A stretch of DNA of 64,000 nucleotides, taken from assembly GCF_007655135.1 (NCBI RefSeq), contig NC_045130.1:16616001-16680000 (forward strand), read 5' to 3'. Below are positions 59,951-64,000 of the stretch, in pieces. The stretch comes from Punica granatum. Its lineage: Eukaryota > Streptophyta > Magnoliopsida > Myrtales > Lythraceae. How positions within the stretch are numbered: the stretch's first letter is position 1; each line of letters opens with the position of its first letter. The position numbers and the translations under genes are program-made. A model generated the notes under the pieces. That model did no database searches. It was not told the DNA's origin and saw only the letters and a list, made by a program, of their open reading frames with translations.

Positions 59951-60420
59951 CCTTTGCTTTCCTTTCTTCAATATTTTTTTTTTCTAAACTTTGATGATTT
60001 TTTGATTTCATCCCTTCTTTTTATTTCTTCTCATATCTGTCAAAATAATTTCAAGTTTAACATATCATATCATATCATATCTTATCTTATTTTATTAATG
60101 TATAAAATTTATTATTTAAACTTATTATCCTTCAATTAATTCAAAATAATCATACCCCTAAAATGATCTCAAAATTAACATGTCATATCATGTCTTTTCT
60201 CATTAAAATATAAAATTAACTAAAACAAGTTACATTGCAAAGTCAATTAGAATATATTTTTAAATATTTTTTTTCTATAAACTGTGATTGTTTTTCATTT
60301 TTATCCTTATCCCTTCTTTTGATTTCTTCTTATATTCTCGAATATAATTTCAAAATTAGCATATATTTTCTTATCTTATTAATATATAAGATTGCCTAAA
60401 ACAAGGTATGTCCTGCAAAA
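59951..60420. repeat. Degenerate direct duplication
   Basis: Segments near 59970-60170 and 60255-60410 share TTTTTTTTCTA-AACT, GATTTCTTCT, AATTTCAAAATTA/AATTTCAAGTTTA and TCTTATTAATATATAA-type words. A CATAT/CATATCAT run lies at 60058-60085. Confidence 0.45.
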
Positions 60421-60544
60421 ATGAATTAGATAGTAACATTATACGGGGCCTACCTATGGGGAACCAAAAAAGTTATTTTCTAATATTTTTATTTTTTATT
60501 TAATTGAATTATATGAACTTTTTCGATGGCCATTGCTTGATATT

Positions 60545-60690
60545 TCATAAACCTATCGAGTTCGATGAATCTAGGTTCGAGTAAGGTTAGCCCATTAAGA
60601 GATCAAGCTATAGCACAAGACTCGCACCCGGACCTTACTTAATGGGAATAAATGTCGAATCACTTAATACCAACCAACGTTGGTAAAAAG
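60545..60690 (-). mobile_element. SINE S1 copy, decayed
   Basis: It shows the S1 head on the minus strand (ACCAACCAACGTTGG, GGTCCGGGTGCGAGTC at the box B place) and CCATTAAGAG of the body. Confidence 0.4.
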
Positions 60691-61756
60691 TTTACTTCAA
60701 TATATCACCAATTTAAATATATCTCTTTTTATGTGTAATGTTATAAATGTCTTTATTTTTTCACGCAACATTACGACAGCTTATTGATTGAGAATAATTT
60801 TCGCTTGGATATTGACTTGTTTATGACAATTAAAAGTTTAATTTAAGATTATATATATCTTGGAGGAATATTGGCTTTTACAAAGTATGAAATTAATTAT
60901 TATTATTATTTTGTGAATTTGAATCATTCATTATCAATAGAAAGTTCATAAGTAATTTTTTTCATCAACTTCAGTTATACTCTATATTGGTTATGATACA
61001 AACTATTATAATAAATCAAAAATTAAAGAAAGGTTTTTCAATCCATGTCATTGCGCGGGTGTTGCACCCTACTATCGATCTATAGCTGAGTTTCAATATA
61101 TTGATTGATGCAGAAAAATCAATTGCTCATATCATTATTACCCTCATCATTTTGCGACTCCTCCTACAATGGGTAGAGTTAGCTCGCCGAGCAGTCCATG
61201 AAGTCGGTAAATGTTACCATCAACGGTCCCCTATAGCCGTCCTATTAACTTTTGATGTTGTCACTCGTATTAAAAAGAAGTTAATCTAATGGATAAGCCT
61301 GCGATAAGGAGTCATATCATCCTCCCCCCCAGTCATGGAGTCACGTCCACATTGGAAGTCATTCGGTTCGAGAAACAAGTCAATGATTTCAAACAATTGT
61401 AGCACACGTACGTGAAGCACTGAACCACAATCATATTATGCAATGATAATGATCATGTGTTTAAGTCCACACCGCATATTTTGAATTCTAAAGACCCTTT
61501 GACTACAACAACCTGTATGGTCGGATGGTTCATATTTGGTCATCGGGTCGACCCCTTTGTCCAGAAAGATTGATTGATGCTTTTTCAATCTATCAAAAGC
61601 ATACCTTCAAATTGCAAATAACAATTTTTAATAAAGGCAAAAGAAGATAATTACTTTTCAAGGTATCTCTTCCGAGATCAAATGTTTAAGTTTATTATTT
61701 TCATCATACAAAAAGCCAATGAAGTTTTTCGCATGCTATCTATGTGAGATTCAATT
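60691..61756. other. Intergenic, no gene recognised
   Basis: AT-rich; the small open frame at 61101-61289 matches no known family. Confidence 0.45.
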
Positions 61757-61942
61757 TTTTTTTTGACTAACCCGAGGTGTCTAGGCTTCGCCCCACTAAT
61801 TCCCGGGGCTCCGTGAATCCCCAGCGGTGCACGGAATGGGTAATTACGCCAAAAGCACTCTGGTGGCCACAAGGGAATTCGAACCTGGGTCTCGGTGCAA
61901 ACTTGGGTGCACATTAATCACTAGACCGAACCCCTTGGAGTT
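61757..61942 (-). mobile_element. tRNA-derived SINE (family S2)
   Basis: On the minus strand: box A like CGGTCTAGTGATTAATG, box B like CAGGTTCGAATTCCC, body with GCGTAATTACCCATTCCG and a 3' A tail (T run at about 61757-61765). It is better preserved than the copy at 22345-22530. Confidence 0.75.
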
Positions 61943-62747
61943 TATCTTAAATTCAACTTACTATATGTTAATCGTCCACAGGTAGTGTTAGGTTCAGAAC
62001 AGTCGAATGCATAAATGCATATCATTTTATGCGTCGGAATGTGCCCATATTTATTCGAAATTCCTGTCGCTTTATGCACCCGGTATGCTCGGAATCTCAA
62101 ATGGCACTTACGAAAAGTTTGTCATTCCTCCTCTTCTATATATTCATGTCGTGTATATTGTACATTGTCACTATTCTAAGGAGAAATATATCCACTGTCC
62201 AAAATTCCTAGGGGGACTACAGACCTATGCATTTTCAGTTAGGAAATCACAAGTGTCCTTCTTGATCCAACATTTCAATGCGCAACACGTGGTATTTGGA
62301 AGCCCAACGGATCCTCAATCCTAACTAATCCAGGTTCGAATCTCATTGGACTATTGAATGATAAAACTCTCTCTCAATCTAAATTCGATGCATTTTCTTT
62401 ATCATTAACCTAATCCAGATTCGAATCTCACCAGCCCACTAGACGGACATAACTCTCCTGCAATTCTGATTCGATACAATTTTTTCAGCATCGGCACAAC
62501 GTGCGTGGGATACACAACTAGTACACTGTAAACTTTGATATTAGGGAAAATTCCCTTTCTTCCCCTAGACTATAGAATGCAGGCACCTTTGCCCTCGTCG
62601 AACTTTTATTTTAACATTTGCCCCCTAATTATCCGGCAAAGAAAATATTCCCCCTGCCATGACAATTTCAGTCACAAGTGTCCTTTTCGACGTGCTTTCT
62701 TTAATACCGGTCGATACAATGCACAAGCATGCAACTAGTACATGGTG
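61943..62747. other. Intergenic with SINE-related tandem piece
   Basis: At about 62328-62480 a unit of about 82 bp is repeated; it starts TAATCCAGRTTCGAATCTCA and continues into TAAAACTCTCTCTCAAT, resembling the 3' part of SINE S1 on the minus strand. The rest shows nothing recognisable. Confidence 0.4.
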
Positions 62748-63474
62748 TAGGGGTGTAAACAAGACGAGCTAACTCGTGAGTTACTCGAGATCGACTCGAT
62801 GATAACTTGAACTCGACTCAGCCTTGCTGAGCTTGGGCCAAGCTCGAGTCGAGCTTTTTTTTTTTTTTTTAACGAGCTGAGTCGAGCTCGGTGGTTTTCG
62901 ACTCGTTTAGCTTGTGAGCCTAGCCGAGTTTCTACATAAAAATACGTATATCTCCTTGTATTAGTGGACTTAGGTCCCCGTGTCCATAATTTACGGATTG
63001 AGCTGGGCTTTATTATTATTTTCTTATGCCCAAACTCGTATTAGTGGACTTAGGTCCCCGTGTTCATAATTTACGGATTGGGCTGGGCTTTATTATTATT
63101 TTCTAAAGCCCAAACTCTTGAAATACAATAGAAAATAGAATAATAAATAAAATATAATTTTTTTTATGATTCCCCATATAAATGTAGTTTTTTTAATTGC
63201 TACGGGCTCAAACCGAAAACATTCGAGCTAAATCGAGCTCATCTTGGTTAGAAAGATCGATCTTGAGTCAAGGTCAATCTGGCTCATCTTGGTTTTGACC
63301 CCGTAGCAATTAAACGAGCTCTAACGAGCCGAGTTCGAGCTACTCGAATATCACGTGAGCTCGAGCTGGAGCCTCCATCTTGAAGCTCGACCGAGCTCGA
63401 GCTGGAGCATTTTTTCAAGGAGCCGAGCCGAGTTCGCCTGTACTCGAGCTCAACTCGACTTATTTATACCCCTA
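62748..63474. mobile_element. hAT-like non-autonomous element, 727 bp
   Basis: Ends TAGGGGTGTAAAC and TTTATACCCCTA form terminal inverted repeats. The flanking 8-mers ACATGGTG (62740-62747) and ACACGATG (63475-63482) agree at six of eight positions, as a decayed 8-bp hAT duplication would. Subterminal regions are crowded with GAGCTCGAG and CTCGACTCG palindromes. In the middle a unit of about 92 bp (ATTAGTGGACTTAGGTCCCC to GCCCAAACTC) is duplicated in tandem, and TTGCTACGGG and CCCGTAGCAA form an inner inverted repeat at about 63198 and 63300. No transposase. Confidence 0.7.
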
Positions 63475-63482
63475 ACACGATG

Positions 63483-64000
63483 AGTAATATTGTGAGACCT
63501 TAACCAATGCAGCGGGGCCCGAAAACCTCAATTGCCCTCTAGGACTGACATATGGGTAGGCCTGACATATGGATGGGCCTGATCAGGAAAAAAGGCCCAT
63601 TAAGCTGGCATTGTTGAAGAAAATGAGGCCGAAGCTAATATTTAATTAATCCCCATTTAGACGGGATAATGAAATAGCTGGTTCAGCCTTCTGTAAAGAA
63701 GTCGGGTTTTTCCTCCTCCGCGGGGACGCATCGACATATTTCTCTTATTGGACGCTTACCATGATGTAGAGACATAAATCGAAGCGCACCATTGTGTGCG
63801 AGAAGGAGCTCATAACATACGCATAACAGTATTTAATTAATATCTATTATTACTATATATATATATATATATATATATAAGAAAAAAAAAGTGTGGTCTA
63901 ACTTTCTCTTTTCGATATTACACTTGTTATATATATTTGAATTTATAATAATCACTGGATGAAAAATCAAATAATAAAACAGAAAAAAACGAAAAACTAC
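63483..64000. other. Intergenic
   Basis: No feature beyond a (TA)n run at about 63856-63880. Confidence 0.5.

Noticed and set aside
61850..61942. tRNA gene
   Set aside because: Box A and box B are present, but no cloverleaf can be formed and an A tail follows; it is a SINE. The same applies to the other box A/B pairs.

Overview
This is nuclear DNA of a flowering plant, most likely a dicot. Genes carry spliceosomal introns (GT-AG junctions that I could pair), the background is AT-rich, and it is full of plant-type transposable elements: a Copia LTR retrotransposon, tRNA-derived SINEs, a LINE fragment, Tourist-like MITEs, hAT-like and Mutator-like elements. I cannot name the species. Nothing looks bacterial, organellar or viral.

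Two protein genes look intact, both on the minus strand. One is a four-exon alpha/beta hydrolase of the plant ABHD6/monoacylglycerol-lipase-like family (38753-41110, 309 aa by my splice model). The other is a two-exon 3-ketoacyl-CoA synthase of the KCS4/KCS9/KCS17 type (47183-49151, 514 aa), a fatty acid elongase condensing enzyme. They are separate genes; nothing suggests a shared cluster.

Layout. 0-5.9 kb: AT-rich intergenic DNA with a 707-bp foldback element, SINEs and an AT-rich tandem array. 5.97-7.0 kb: remains of a plus-strand B3-domain gene. 7.5-15 kb: three broken copies of the hydrolase in one orientation. Copy A (8125-9466) lacks exon 1 and ends against a Copia RNase H fragment. 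Copy B (10855-12874) has all four exons but one frameshift. Copy D (14245-14951) lacks exon 1 and has stops and splice damage. 15-32 kb: no recognisable protein gene; AT island, tandem duplications, minisatellites, a hairpin element and decayed non-coding repeat DNA. 32.0-41.1 kb: the fourth hydrolase block (copy C, intact), whose 3' flank was split by a 5.5-kb degenerate Copia element with recognisable target-site duplications and into which three MITEs also jumped. 41-46 kb: SINE and LINE remains and a 1.4-kb foldback element carrying gene-like sequence. 47-50.5 kb: the KCS gene and its low-complexity upstream region (a 44-nt G run). 50-64 kb: AT-rich DNA, a possible solo LTR, a 1.15-kb foldback element that has captured part of a GRAS transcription-factor gene, more SINEs, and a 0.73-kb hAT-like element.

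The most informative result is that the hydrolase copies serve as outgroups for each other. Copy B shows the empty sites of the Copia element and of three MITEs found in copy C, so the order of duplication and insertion can be read from sequence. The three foldback elements with 9-10 bp target duplications, one carrying a GRAS fragment, look like Mutator-like gene-capturing elements (Pack-MULE type). I did not find a wholly new kind of system.
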